The notes under the pieces are model-generated. The model worked only from the letters and a program-made list of their open reading frames with translations. It did no database searches and was not told the origin of the DNA. Source: Streptomyces sp. MH60 (lineage in GTDB: Bacteria; Actinomycetota; Actinomycetes; Streptomycetales; Streptomycetaceae). From it: a stretch of DNA of 53,586 nucleotides. Numbering within the stretch: the first letter of the stretch is position 1; each line of letters starts with the position of its first letter. Below are positions 41,876 to 50,914 of the stretch, piece by piece. The DNA lies in NCBI RefSeq assembly GCF_002939385.1, contig NZ_MULI01000048.1, positions 1-53,586 on the forward strand, given 5' to 3'. Made by a program: the position numbers and the translations under genes.

Positions 41876-43120
41876 ATGACACCTGCGGGTTCGGGGCTGC
41901 GTCGCACCCTTGGTCTGGGCGACGCCGTCGTCGTGGGACTCGGTTCCATGATCGGTGCCGGCGTCTTCGCCGCCCTGGCGCCGGCGGCGCGCGCCGCCGG
42001 CTCGGGACTGCTCCTCGCCCTCGCCGTGGCAGCCGTCGTCGCCTACTGCAACGCCATGTCCTCGGCCCGGCTGGCCGTCCGCTATCCGGCCTCGGGTGGC
42101 GCCTACGTCTACGGGCGTGAGCGGCTCGGGGAGTTCTGGGGATATCTCGCGGGCTGGTCGTTCGTCGTCGGGAAGACGGCTTCCTGTGCCGCCATGGCGC
42201 TCACCGTGGGCGCGTACGTCTGGCCGGAGCAGGCGCATGCGGTGGCGGTCGCCGCCGTGGTGGCGCTGACCGCGGTGAACTACGGCGGGATCCGGAAGTC
42301 CGCCTGGCTGACGCGCGTGATCGTGGCGGTGGTCCTCGCTGTCCTCGCTTCCGTCGTGGTGGTGTGTCTCGGGTCGGGGCGGGCCGACGCCGGACGGCTG
42401 GACGTCGGCCTGTCGGGCGGCGTCGGCGGAGTCCTGCAGGCGGCCGGCCTGCTGTTCTTCGCGTTCGCGGGGTACGCGCGCATCGCGACCCTCGGTGAGG
42501 AGGTGCGGGATCCGCGGCGCACGATCCCGCGCGCGATCCCACTGGCACTGGGGATCACCCTGGTGGTGTACGGGGGTGTCGCGGTGGCTGTCCTCTCCGT
42601 GCTGGGCCCGGCCGGTCTGGGGCAGGCGACGGCGCCCCTGGCCGACGCGGTACGCGCGGCGGGTGTGCCGGCGCTGGCGCCGGTCGTGCGGGTGGGGGCC
42701 GCCGTGGCCGCGCTGGGCTCCCTGCTGGCGCTGATCCTGGGCGTTTCCCGGACGACGCTGGCCATGGCCCGGGACCGTCATCTGCCCGGAGCGCTGGCCG
42801 CGGTGCATCCGCGTTTCCAGGTGCCGCACCGGGCGGAGCTGGCCGTGGGCGCGGTGGTCGCGGTCCTGGCGGCGACGGTGGACGTGCGTGGAGCGATCGG
42901 CTTCTCCTCCTTCGGTGTGCTGACGTACTACGCCGTGGCCAACGCGTCGGCCTGGACGCTCGGTCCCTCGCGGGTGTCGCGGGTCGTCCCGGCGCTGGGG
43001 CTGATCGGCTGTGTGCTGCTCGCCTTCTCGCTTCCGGCGCTGTCGGTCGTCGTGGGTGTGGGCGTGCTGGCGGTGGGTGTGGTGGCGTACGGGGTGCGGG
43101 GGCGGCAGGTCCCGCGGTAG
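41876..43120 (+). CDS. APC-superfamily amino acid permease
   Basis: 414 aa from the ATG at 41876; earlier in-frame codons cross the inverted repeat and were rejected. About 11-12 helices. The family's N-terminal substrate-binding helix is present as DAVVVGLGSMIGAGVFAALAPAA. Helix 2-3 (YPASGGAYVYGRERLGEFWGYLAGWSFVVGK), helix 6 (FFAFAGYARIATLGEEVRDPRRTIPRAI) and the ARDRHLPGALAAVHPRFQVPHRAE loop follow. It imports or exchanges amino acids by proton or substrate antiport. It is slightly shorter than average APC members, lacking the last one or two helices. Specific substrate is unknown. Confidence 0.88.
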   Translation: MTPAGSGLRRTLGLGDAVVVGLGSMIGAGVFAALAPAARAAGSGLLLALAVAAVVAYCNAMSSARLAVRYPASGGAYVYGRERLGEFWGYLAGWSFVVGKTASCAAMALTVGAYVWPEQAHAVAVAAVVALTAVNYGGIRKSAWLTRVIVAVVLAVLASVVVVCLGSGRADAGRLDVGLSGGVGGVLQAAGLLFFAFAGYARIATLGEEVRDPRRTIPRAIPLALGITLVVYGGVAVAVLSVLGPAGLGQATAPLADAVRAAGVPALAPVVRVGAAVAALGSLLALILGVSRTTLAMARDRHLPGALAAVHPRFQVPHRAELAVGAVVAVLAATVDVRGAIGFSSFGVLTYYAVANASAWTLGPSRVSRVVPALGLIGCVLLAFSLPALSVVVGVGVLAVGVVAYGVRGRQVPR

Positions 43121-43149
43121 CCGGCGGGAGGGGTTCGGCCGGTGTCCCT

Positions 43150-43743
43150 TCAGGAGGCTGGTGTGGGCGACGTAACCGTCGTCACGGGTCCTCTGCCGGT
43201 GCGTATGGGGAAGTCGCCCCACGGGGGCGGTTCCGGGCCCTCGTGGGCCTCCTCGTACCAGCCCGTGCCCTCGACCCAGGCGCGCAGCCAGTCGGCGAGG
43301 CTCGGGGCGTCGACGTACCAGGCATGGTCGGCGTCGACGCCGTTGGGCTCGAAGAGGAGGACGGTGGCCTGCGGGGAGCGGCAGTCGACGCACGCGTACA
43401 TCGCGCAACCCCAGTTGGATATGGGCAGGACACCCTCGGGCCAGGGCCAGTCGGGGTCCTTGGCGCCGCTGTCGCGGTTGGCGAGGTACTGCGCGACGGC
43501 GGCGGGCTCGCCCGACGGCGGGCCGTCGAGCAGGGGCAACAGGCCGTACTCGGGGCCGAACCCGCCGTCTCCTATGCGCAGGTACAGCTCGGCGAGCAGT
43601 ACGGGGAGGGGGAAGCCCAGGGCGGCCTCGGCGCGGGCCGGCGTCGCCCCGTCCACGGGCTCGGGCAGGGAAGCCCAGCCCCACGGGCGGGTGTTCCGCG
43701 CTTTGGCGGCCACCCGTTCCAGCAACTGCTCGTTCTCGGTCAT
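43150..43743 (-). CDS. SMI1/KNR4 (SUKH) domain protein
   Basis: 197 aa from the ATG at 43743. The SUKH pattern is visible as an N-terminal helix (LLERVAAKA), then PARAEAALGFPLPVLLAELYLRIGDGGFGPEYGLLPL, with the conserved 'lP.....lY...nGg..g...gl' run, and ISNWGCAMYACVDC. The C-terminal segment SLADWLRAWVEGTGWYEEA completes the fold. SUKH proteins are often immunity proteins to contact-dependent or polymorphic toxins, but solitary Streptomyces copies are common and no toxin gene is adjacent. It converges with the APC permease. Confidence 0.83.
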   Translation of the reverse strand: MTENEQLLERVAAKARNTRPWGWASLPEPVDGATPARAEAALGFPLPVLLAELYLRIGDGGFGPEYGLLPLLDGPPSGEPAAVAQYLANRDSGAKDPDWPWPEGVLPISNWGCAMYACVDCRSPQATVLLFEPNGVDADHAWYVDAPSLADWLRAWVEGTGWYEEAHEGPEPPPWGDFPIRTGRGPVTTVTSPTPAS

Positions 43744-43839
43744 GGGTTCATGATGCGGGTCGCCACTGACATCCGGGCGGGCCTGTGGACAACCAGGACG
43801 CTGTGGACAACGTGGGCCACGACGGCCCGCGAAGACCCT

Positions 43840-44256
43840 TCACCAGCCGGTCCGCTGCGACGTCGCCGCAGCGGTGAACGGCTGGTCCGTGCGCACGATC
43901 TCGCGCCCCAGCGGGAGCAGCGAGACGGGGATCAGCTTGAAGTTGGCGAGGCCGAGCGGGATGCCGATGATCGTGACGCACAGCGCGATACCGGTGACGA
44001 TGTGGCCGAGCGCCAGCCACCAGCCGGCGAGGACGAGCCACAGCACGTTCCCGATGCAGGAGGGTGCTCCGGCGTCGCGGCGCTCGACCGCCGTGTACCC
44101 GAAGGGCCACAGGGCGTAGACGCCGATGCGGAAGGCCGCGATGCCGAAGGGGATTCCGATGATCGTGACGCAGAGCAGCGCGCCTGCGAGCAGGTAGCCG
44201 AGGAACAGCCAGAAGCCGCTGAGCACGAGCCAAATGACGTTGAGGATGGTCTTCAC
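43840..44256 (-). CDS. YccF-domain inner membrane protein
   Basis: 138 aa from a GTG at 44256, overlapping the htpX stop as GTGA. Two copies of the YccF unit occur: NVIWLVLSGFWLFLGYLLAGALLCVTIIGIPFGIAAFRIG and NVLWLVLAGWWLALGHIVTGIALCVTIIGIPLGLANFKLI, giving four helices. The C-terminal ~25 residues are polar. Function is unknown in all organisms. Translational coupling to htpX suggests a shared role in membrane-protein quality control (inference). Confidence 0.9.
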   Translation of the reverse strand: MKTILNVIWLVLSGFWLFLGYLLAGALLCVTIIGIPFGIAAFRIGVYALWPFGYTAVERRDAGAPSCIGNVLWLVLAGWWLALGHIVTGIALCVTIIGIPLGLANFKLIPVSLLPLGREIVRTDQPFTAAATSQRTGW

Positions 44257-45116
44257 TGCTGACGACCTGCCATCTTTTCGAGCCGGGCGATTCGCTCCGC
44301 CATCGGCGGGTGGGTGGAGAACATCTTCGAGAGTCCCTGCCCCGGCCGGAAGGGATTGGCGATCATCATGTGGCTGGCGGTCTCGAGCCGGGGCTCCGGG
44401 GGGAGCGGAAGCTGCTTGGTGCCGAGTTCCAGTTTGCGCAGGGCACCGGCCAGGGCGAGCGGGTCGCCGGTCAGCTGGGCGCCGGAGGCGTCGGCCTCGT
44501 ACTCCCGGGAACGGCTGATCGCCAGTTGGATGACGGTGGCGGCGAGCGGTCCGAGCAGCATGATGAGGAGCATGCCCAGCAGACCGGGTCCGTCATCGTC
44601 GTTGGACCGTCCCACGGGGATCAGCCAGGCGAAGTTGACCAGGAACATGATCACCGAGGCGAGGGCACCGGCGACGGAGGAGATGAGGATGTCGCGGTTG
44701 TAGACGTGGCTGAGTTCGTGGCCGATGACGCCGCGCAGTTCGCGCTCGTCGAGCAGACGCATGATGCCCTCGGTGCAGCACACGGCCGCGTTGCGCGGGT
44801 TGCGGCCGGTCGCGAAGGCGTTCGGCGCCTCCGTCGGTGAGATGTACAGGCGGGGCATCGGCTGGCGGGCCTGGGTGGAGAGCTCGCGCACCATGCGGTA
44901 CAGCGCCGGGGCCTCGAACTCGCTGACCGGGCGGGCGCGCATGGCGCGGAGCGCGAGCTTGTCGCTGTTCCAGTACGCGTAGGCGTTGGTGCCCAGGGCG
45001 ACGAGGACGGCGACGACGAGGCCCGCTCGGCCGAAGAAGCTGCCGATGACGATGATGAGCGCGGACAGTCCCCCGAGGAGTACTGCGGTCCTGAGCCCGT
45101 TGTGCCGGCGGTGCAC
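44253..45116 (-). CDS. htpX: Membrane zinc metalloprotease HtpX (M48)
   Basis: 287 aa from a GTG at 45116 (GGAGGG 6 bp upstream), the family length in Streptomyces. Two N-terminal helices (TAVLLGGLSALIIVIGSFF, GLVVAVLVALGTNAYAYW) precede the cytosolic protease domain. It has the zinc motif HELSH in GVIGHELSHVYNRDIL and a third ligand Glu in SRSREYEADASG; two more helices lie between. The C-terminal STHPPMAERIARLE is typical. HtpX degrades misfolded membrane proteins under stress. It is followed by the coupled yccF-like gene. Confidence 0.95.
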   Translation of the reverse strand: MHRRHNGLRTAVLLGGLSALIIVIGSFFGRAGLVVAVLVALGTNAYAYWNSDKLALRAMRARPVSEFEAPALYRMVRELSTQARQPMPRLYISPTEAPNAFATGRNPRNAAVCCTEGIMRLLDERELRGVIGHELSHVYNRDILISSVAGALASVIMFLVNFAWLIPVGRSNDDDGPGLLGMLLIMLLGPLAATVIQLAISRSREYEADASGAQLTGDPLALAGALRKLELGTKQLPLPPEPRLETASHMMIANPFRPGQGLSKMFSTHPPMAERIARLEKMAGRQQ

Positions 45117-45318
45117 GGTACGCCCTCCAAGTCGTGCAGCAGGGGAACCCTTTGCTTGCTGGTCTCGCTCGCTGTGGTTGCTTCCTGGTCTCCGGTGCCA
45201 CCGGTGCCGTGGGTGACACGTCCAGTGGACCCTTCCGTACTGGTCAACGCCAGGCGAAGGCCACCAGTTCCCCGGGCCCCCGCGCGGCACGTGTGGTCCG
45301 TACGGGTGACGGCCGCGG

Positions 45319-45344
45319 CGGGCTCCACGCGCGCGTGGAGCCCG
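45319..45344. terminator. Palindromic hairpin after nuoN
   Basis: A perfect 26-nt palindrome with arm CGGGCTCCACGCG and its complement, folding into an ~11-bp stem with a CGCG loop. It starts 32 bp beyond the nuoN stop on the minus strand and is the likely end of the nuo transcript. The rest of 45117-45375 should hold the htpX promoter; no convincing one was found. Confidence 0.65.
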
Positions 45345-45375
45345 GTGCCGCACGCGCGTGTCGGGGCGGGTGCGC

Positions 45376-46923
45376 TCAGAAGAGGCCGGTGTCGGCGAAG
45401 CGCAGGATCAGCTGGGGTGCTCCGGAGAGGGCGACGGCGAGGACGGCGGTCGCGGCGATCGTGGCCGTGAGGGGGCCGGGGGCACGGTGGCCGGCGGGCG
45501 CCTCCTCGGGCGCCCGGAACAGCAGAGCCGTCCATTGGAGGTAGTAGAAGAGCGCGATCACGACGTTGACGGCCATGACGACGGCCAGCCAGCCGAGTCC
45601 GGCGTCGACGGCCGCGGAGAACACCGTGACCTTGGCGAAGAGACCGATGACGCCGGGCGGCAGTCCGGCGAGGCAGAGCAGGAAGAACGCCAGGGTCAGG
45701 GCGGTGAGGGGGTTGGACGCGTACAGGCCGCGGTAGTCCGCGACGCGGTTCAGGGCCCTCGCGCGGCCCACCAGCGCGGCCACCGCGAAGGCACCGAGGT
45801 TCACCGCGGCGTACATGAGGGCGTAGGCGACGGTGGAGCCGATGGAGCGCTCGGCGTCGTCGGAGTACGCGGCGGCGGCGATCGGCACCAGGAGGTAGCC
45901 GGCCTGGCCGACGGACGACCAGGCGAGCAGGCGTACCGCGCTGTACGCGCGCGTGGCCTGCTGCCGGAGGGCGCCGACGTTGCCGACGGTCATGGTGAGC
46001 GCGGCCAGTGCCGCGAGGGCGGGGCCCCAGACGTCCGCGTAGGAGGGCAGGGCGACGACCGTGACCAGGATGAGGCCGGAGAAGCCGACCGCCTTGCCGA
46101 TCACGGACAGGTAGGCCGCGATCGGCAGCGGGGCCCCCACGTAGGTGTCGGGCACCCAGAAGTGGAAGGGGACGGCGGCCGTCTTGAAGGCGAAGCCGAC
46201 GAGGGTGAGGACGACACCGGTCTGGGCGAGGGTCGTGAACTGCCCGTCGACGTGCTGGATGCGGTCGGCCACCTGGGTGAGGTAGAGGGTGCCGGTGGTG
46301 GCGTACACGAAGCTGATGCCCATGAGGCTGACAGCGGTGGCGGTGACCGAGGACAGGAAGAACTTCAGGGCCGCTTCGGAGGACCTGCGGTCGCCCTGCC
46401 GGAGGCCGACGAGGGCGAAGGCGGGCAGGGAGGCGACCTCCAGGGCGACGACGAGGGTCGCGAGGTCGCGGGAGGCGGGCAGGAGGGCGGCGCCGGCCGC
46501 GGAGGAGAGCAGCAGGAACCAGAACTCGCCCTCGGGCAGTCCCCGGTCGGCGTCCTTCACCGCGGTGACGGACAGGAGGGCGGTCAGCAGGGCCCCGCCG
46601 AGGACCAGGAACTGGATGGCGAGGGTGAAGGTGTCTGCGGTGTAGCTGCACACGCCGGGCTCGCCGGCCAGGCAGAACGTCGAGCGGTCGTCGTTCACCA
46701 GGGGCAGCAGCATGAGGGCGGAGGCGGCGAGTCCGGCGACCGAGAGCCAGCCGAGCAGGGACTTGCGGGCGTCCTTGACGAACAGGTCGGTGACGAGGAC
46801 GACGAGACCCACGACCGCCGTGATGGTGGGCGGCGCGATGGCGAGCCAGTCGACGGACTGGACGAGGTTCTGGGCCAGTGGCTGCGACAGGGGCTCGGCG
46901 AGGAGCTGGGCCGGGGAGCTCAT
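45376..46923 (-). CDS. nuoN: NADH-quinone oxidoreductase subunit N-like
   Basis: 515 aa from the ATG at 46923, overlapping the nuoM stop as ATGA. About 14 helices form an antiporter-like subunit of complex I. Landmarks are FLLLSSAAGAALLPASRDLATLVVALEVASLPAF (conserved Glu in TM5), LVGFAFKTAAVPFHFWVPDTYVGAPLPIAAYLS (Lys in TM7 and the broken-helix Pro), SVGQAGYLL and LAGLPPGVIGLFAK. It is the last gene of the nuo block. The next genes are htpX and yccF on the same strand after a terminator. Confidence 0.95.
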   Translation of the reverse strand: MSSPAQLLAEPLSQPLAQNLVQSVDWLAIAPPTITAVVGLVVLVTDLFVKDARKSLLGWLSVAGLAASALMLLPLVNDDRSTFCLAGEPGVCSYTADTFTLAIQFLVLGGALLTALLSVTAVKDADRGLPEGEFWFLLLSSAAGAALLPASRDLATLVVALEVASLPAFALVGLRQGDRRSSEAALKFFLSSVTATAVSLMGISFVYATTGTLYLTQVADRIQHVDGQFTTLAQTGVVLTLVGFAFKTAAVPFHFWVPDTYVGAPLPIAAYLSVIGKAVGFSGLILVTVVALPSYADVWGPALAALAALTMTVGNVGALRQQATRAYSAVRLLAWSSVGQAGYLLVPIAAAAYSDDAERSIGSTVAYALMYAAVNLGAFAVAALVGRARALNRVADYRGLYASNPLTALTLAFFLLCLAGLPPGVIGLFAKVTVFSAAVDAGLGWLAVVMAVNVVIALFYYLQWTALLFRAPEEAPAGHRAPGPLTATIAATAVLAVALSGAPQLILRFADTGLF

Positions 46924-48524
46924 CGGATGCCTCCTGAGAGGAGCTGCTGCACGGCCGGGTCGGTCAGCCCGAGGAGGGTCCTGGGCCACAGTCCGGCGAC
47001 GACGGTGAGGGCGACGAGCGGCGTCCAGGCGGCGAACTCGTAGGTGCGCACGTCGGCGAGCTTCGGCTGCGGGGTGTCCTGCGGCACGGCGCCCATGCAG
47101 ACGCGGCGGACCACGATCAGCATGTACGCGGCGGTCAGCAGGGTCCCGAAGGCGGCGATGGCCATGAAGGTGAGGAAGGCGGGGCGGCTGAGGTCGTCGT
47201 GCGGGTCGAAGGCGCCGAACAGGGCGAGCATCTCGCCCCAGAATCCGGCCAGGCCCGGCAGACCGAGCGAGGCGACCGCCGCGAACGCGAGCAGTCCGCC
47301 GAGACGCGGTGCCTTGCCGTACAGGGCGTGACCGGACTCTTCGGCGAGGGCGTCGAGGTCGGTGGTCCCGGTGCGGTCCTTGAGCGCGCCGACCACGAAG
47401 AAGAGCAGGCCGGTGATGAGGCCGTGGGCGATGTTGGCGAACAGGGCGCCGTTGACGCCCGTCGGGGTCATGGTGGCGACGCCGAGCAGGACGAAGCCCA
47501 TGTGGCCGACGGAGGAGTAGGCGATGAGGCGCTTGAGGTCGCCCTTGGCGCCCCTTCTGGCGAGGGCCAGGCAGGCCAGGGAGCCGTAGATGATGCCGAC
47601 GACGGCGAAGGCGGCGAGGTAGGGCGCGAAGGTGCGGAAGCCCTCCGGCGCGACCGGGAGCAGAATCCGGACGAACCCGTACGTACCCATCTTCAGCAGG
47701 ACACCGGCCAGCAGGACCGAGCCGACGGTCGGCGCGGCGGTGTGGGCGTCGGGCAGCCAGCTGTGCAGCGGCCACATCGGGGTTTTGACCGCGAGCCCGA
47801 TCCCGATCGCCAGAACGGCGATGACCTGCACGGATGTGGTCAGCGACCGGCCGTTGTCAGTGGCGAGTGCCACCATGTCGAATGTGCCCGCCGTGAGTCC
47901 GATCAGGAGCAGGCCGAGCAGCATGACGACGGAGCCGAGGAGGGTGAAGAGGATGAATTTCCAGGCGGCCCCGGCCCGTCCCTCGCCGCCCCAGCGGGCG
48001 ATGAGGAAGTACATCGGGATGAGGACCGTCTCGAAGGCGAGGAAGAACAGGATCAGGTCGAGGACGGCGAAGGTCGCGAGGGTGCCGGACTCCAGGACGA
48101 GCAGCAGCGCGACGAATGCCTTCGGGCTCGGGCCGGAGGCCCGCGCCGTCAGCCGCTCGTGTCGCGGCCTGAAGTACGAGTAGAGCGCGCAGAGGAAAGT
48201 CAGCAGCGCGGTCAGGACCAGCAGGGGGAGGGAGATGCCGTCGATGCCGAGGTGGATGCGTACGTCGAGTGCGGGGATCCAGCTGATGTCCGTGCTGGCC
48301 TGCATCTTCGACGGATGGTCGTGGTCGAAGCCGAGCACGAGGACGACCGCCGCGAGGAGGACGGCGCCGGTGACGGTGACGCCGTGCCGGAGTACGGCCT
48401 GCTCGGGTGACTTCCCCTTCAGTCCGGGCGGGGCCGGCAGAAGAGCGGCGGCGGCACCGAGGAGCGGGCCGACGACGATGAACGCGAGAAGGACCTGCAT
48501 CACGGACTCGTTGATATCGATCAC
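46920..48524 (-). CDS. nuoM: NADH-quinone oxidoreductase subunit M-like
   Basis: 534 aa from a GTG at 48524, 6 bp after the nuoL stop; an internal ATG at 48500 lacks a ribosome site. It is an antiporter-like, ~14-helix subunit. The TM5 glutamate is in LILFFLAFETVLIPMYFLIARWG, and the TM7 lysine and Pro region in AVKTPMWPLHSWLPDAHTAAPTVGSVLLAGVLLKMGTYG. RLIAYSSVGHMGFVLLG is another conserved block. Proton-channel residues therefore appear intact. Confidence 0.95.
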   Translation of the reverse strand: MIDINESVMQVLLAFIVVGPLLGAAAALLPAPPGLKGKSPEQAVLRHGVTVTGAVLLAAVVLVLGFDHDHPSKMQASTDISWIPALDVRIHLGIDGISLPLLVLTALLTFLCALYSYFRPRHERLTARASGPSPKAFVALLLVLESGTLATFAVLDLILFFLAFETVLIPMYFLIARWGGEGRAGAAWKFILFTLLGSVVMLLGLLLIGLTAGTFDMVALATDNGRSLTTSVQVIAVLAIGIGLAVKTPMWPLHSWLPDAHTAAPTVGSVLLAGVLLKMGTYGFVRILLPVAPEGFRTFAPYLAAFAVVGIIYGSLACLALARRGAKGDLKRLIAYSSVGHMGFVLLGVATMTPTGVNGALFANIAHGLITGLLFFVVGALKDRTGTTDLDALAEESGHALYGKAPRLGGLLAFAAVASLGLPGLAGFWGEMLALFGAFDPHDDLSRPAFLTFMAIAAFGTLLTAAYMLIVVRRVCMGAVPQDTPQPKLADVRTYEFAAWTPLVALTVVAGLWPRTLLGLTDPAVQQLLSGGIR

Positions 48525-48530
48525 GCCTGC

Positions 48531-50525
48531 TCACGCTCCCGTGGCGACGAGGACGGCGGCGACCGCGAGGACGACGGTGCCGGCGAGCAGCGCGCTCACA
48601 TAGGTCTGCACATTGCCGGTCTGGGCACGCCGTACGGCGGCCCCGAGCAAGCGGGGCAGCACGCCCGCCGCACGTACGTAGGTGTCGACCACCTCGCGGT
48701 CCAGGAAGCGGACGAGGCTCGCGCCCGCTTGGACCGGGCGGACGAAGAGGGTCGTGTACACCGCGTCCAGGTGGAAGCCGGCGGCCGCGTGCCGGTGCAC
48801 CGGGCCGAGCAGGAGTCGCCCCGGGTCTGACGGGTCGGGCGCGGAGGCGAGGTCTCCGTAGGCGGGCCGGTGGGCGGCGATGGCCTCGGCCTCCACCAGG
48901 GCGGCGTCGCCCTCGGGGTGGGCGGCGACGGCGCCCAGCGGGGTGCGGGTTGCGAGCGACGAGGTGTGCCGCCAGGCGGCGTAGGTGACGATGCCGCCCA
49001 CCAGTGCCACTCCCGTGCCCAGCACGGAGGTGGTGAGGGTCGGGGTGAGGTCGAGGCCGTCGAACCAGTCGGGCAGCAGTCGGAAGGCCAGTCCGCCCAG
49101 GGCGAGTGAGGGGATGGCGAGCACCCAGAGCACGGCGTTCATGACCACCGGCTGCCTGCCGTGGTCGGGGGCCTCGGCGCCTCGGCCGCGGAAGGCCAGC
49201 AGCCACAGGCGGGTCGCGTAGGCGGCGGTGAGCAGGGCCGTGATCAGCCCGGCGAGGAGCACGGTCCAGCCCGCGGCGCCGGGCGCGTGCTCGGTGTGAC
49301 CGGTGACGACGTGCTCCGCGGCGCCGAGGACGGACTCCTTGGAGAAGAAACCGCTGAAGGGTGGGATCGCGGCGAGCGCGAGCAGGGCCACGGTCATCGT
49401 CCAGTAGGCGTCCGGGACGCGTTCGCGCAGGCCCCGCATGCGGGACATGGCGGCCAGCGAATTGGTGCCGGCGGCGTGGATGATCACGCCGGCGGCGAGG
49501 AACAGGAGCGCCTTGAAGGCGCCGTGTGTGAGGAGGTGGAAGACGGCGGCACCGCGGTCGCCGGTGGCGAGGGCGCCGGTCATGTAGCCGAGCTGTCCGA
49601 TCGTCGAGTAGGCCAGGACGCGTTTGATGTCGTCCTGAGCGAGGGCGGCGAGCGCGGAGCCGACCATCGTGACGGCGGCCATGACGGCGAGGACGACCAT
49701 CGCGGCCCGTGAGGCCTCGAACAGCGGAAGGAGCCGGGCGACGAAGTACACACCGGCGGCGACCATCGTCGCGGCGTGGATCAGCGCGGAGACGGGCGTC
49801 GGGCCCGCCATCGCGTCGGGGAGCCAGGTGTGCAGGGGGAACTGCGCCGACTTGCCCGCCACGCCGGCCAGGAGCAGCAGGGCGATCAGCGTCGGGTGGT
49901 CGAGCGAGCCGTGCGCGACCGCGCCGAGGATCTCGGTGATGCGGAAGGAGCCGGCCTCCGTCGCCAGCGCGAGCAGACCGATCAGGAAGGGGACGTCGCC
50001 GAGCTTGGTCACCAGGAAGGCCTTGAGGGAGGCGGCGCGCGCCTCGGGGGTCTCCCAGTAGTGGCCGACCAGGAAGTACGAGCAGATGCCCATGACCTCC
50101 CAGCCGACCAGCAGCACCATCAGGTCGCCGGAGTACACGACGAGGAACATCGCGGAGGTGAACAGGGAGACGAGAGCGGCGTACGAGGCGTAGCGCGGGT
50201 CGTCGCGCAGATAGCCCGTCGAGTAGATCTGCACGCAGGTGGCGACGGTGCCGACCAGGATGGCGACGAGGGCGGCGAAGCCGTCGATGTGCAGGGCGAG
50301 TTCGACGGGGACCGAACCGGTGGGTGTCAGCTCCGTGACGGCGTCGACGGCCCGGCCGCCGTCCTGACGGGCCGCTACGAGTACGGCGAGGACGAGGGCC
50401 GCCAGCGTCGGCAGGACGGCGAGGGGGCGGACGAACCCGGGCGCCGACCGGCCCAGCAGGAGACCGGCGGCCGCCCCGAGGAAGGGAAGGAGGGGGACGA
50501 GTACGGCGAGGGTGGTCGTGGTCAC
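48531..50525 (-). CDS. nuoL: NADH-quinone oxidoreductase subunit L-like
   Basis: 664 aa from a GTG at 50525, overlapping the nuoK stop. It is the distal antiporter subunit, with up to 16 helices plus the lateral helix near the C-terminus. Channel residues are present: Glu in LLVGWEVMGICSYFLVGHYW, Asp in TKLGDVPFLIG, Lys in GKSAQFPLHTWLPDAMAGPTPVSALIHAATMVAAG, and His/Lys in LLTHGAFKALLFLAAG. The second half includes an Asp/Pro/His-rich cytoplasmic or periplasmic loop (YGDLASAPDPSDPGR). Length is slightly above the usual ~620. Confidence 0.95.
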   Translation of the reverse strand: MTTTTLAVLVPLLPFLGAAAGLLLGRSAPGFVRPLAVLPTLAALVLAVLVAARQDGGRAVDAVTELTPTGSVPVELALHIDGFAALVAILVGTVATCVQIYSTGYLRDDPRYASYAALVSLFTSAMFLVVYSGDLMVLLVGWEVMGICSYFLVGHYWETPEARAASLKAFLVTKLGDVPFLIGLLALATEAGSFRITEILGAVAHGSLDHPTLIALLLLAGVAGKSAQFPLHTWLPDAMAGPTPVSALIHAATMVAAGVYFVARLLPLFEASRAAMVVLAVMAAVTMVGSALAALAQDDIKRVLAYSTIGQLGYMTGALATGDRGAAVFHLLTHGAFKALLFLAAGVIIHAAGTNSLAAMSRMRGLRERVPDAYWTMTVALLALAAIPPFSGFFSKESVLGAAEHVVTGHTEHAPGAAGWTVLLAGLITALLTAAYATRLWLLAFRGRGAEAPDHGRQPVVMNAVLWVLAIPSLALGGLAFRLLPDWFDGLDLTPTLTTSVLGTGVALVGGIVTYAAWRHTSSLATRTPLGAVAAHPEGDAALVEAEAIAAHRPAYGDLASAPDPSDPGRLLLGPVHRHAAAGFHLDAVYTTLFVRPVQAGASLVRFLDREVVDTYVRAAGVLPRLLGAAVRRAQTGNVQTYVSALLAGTVVLAVAAVLVATGA

Positions 50526-50914
50526 GCGGTGGCCTCAGCCTTCTCGGCGGCCGTCCCGGTCGCGGGGGTGTCGGTGCCGGGGCCGTCGGGCTCGTGGCCC
50601 TCGGCGGTGTCGCGGAGCTTGTCGATGTCCGAGGTGCCGCGGTTGCGGTGGACGGCGAGGACGATCGCCAGGCCGATGCCGATCTCGGCGGCCGCGATGG
50701 CGATGGTGAACAGGGTCAGGGCCTGGCCGGAGTGCAGGGTCTCCTCGGCGGCCCTGCTGAGCCAGACGTCGAACGCGACCAGGTTGAGGTTGACGGCGTT
50801 CAGCATCAGCTCGACCGACATCAGGACCAGGATCGCGTTGCGGCGCGCGAGGACGCCGTAGAGGCCGGTGCAGAACAGGAGGGCGGAGAGGACCGCGGGA
50901 TAGGCGAGGTGCAT
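50522..50914 (-). CDS. nuoK: NADH-quinone oxidoreductase subunit K-like
   Basis: 130 aa from the ATG at 50914, overlapping the nuoJ stop as ATGA. Three helices; both essential glutamates are visible, in RRNAILVLMSVELMLNAVNLNLVAF and LFTIAIAAAEIGIGLAIVLAVHRN. A ~35-residue polar C-terminal extension (DIDKLRDTAEGHEPDGPGTDTPATGT...) exceeds the standard ~100-residue NuoK, in line with extended tails on other subunits of this cluster. Confidence 0.95.
   Translation of the reverse strand: MHLAYPAVLSALLFCTGLYGVLARRNAILVLMSVELMLNAVNLNLVAFDVWLSRAAEETLHSGQALTLFTIAIAAAEIGIGLAIVLAVHRNRGTSDIDKLRDTAEGHEPDGPGTDTPATGTAAEKAEATA

Noticed and set aside
43150..43743. SUKH protein as part of a toxin-immunity locus
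   Set aside because: No toxin, WXG100 or secretion gene lies nearby; solitary SUKH proteins are common in Streptomyces.
45358..47043. 561-codon Gly/Glu/Asp-rich plus-strand frame opposite nuoN
   Set aside because: Shadow of membrane-protein codons; the minus strand has clear NuoN signatures.
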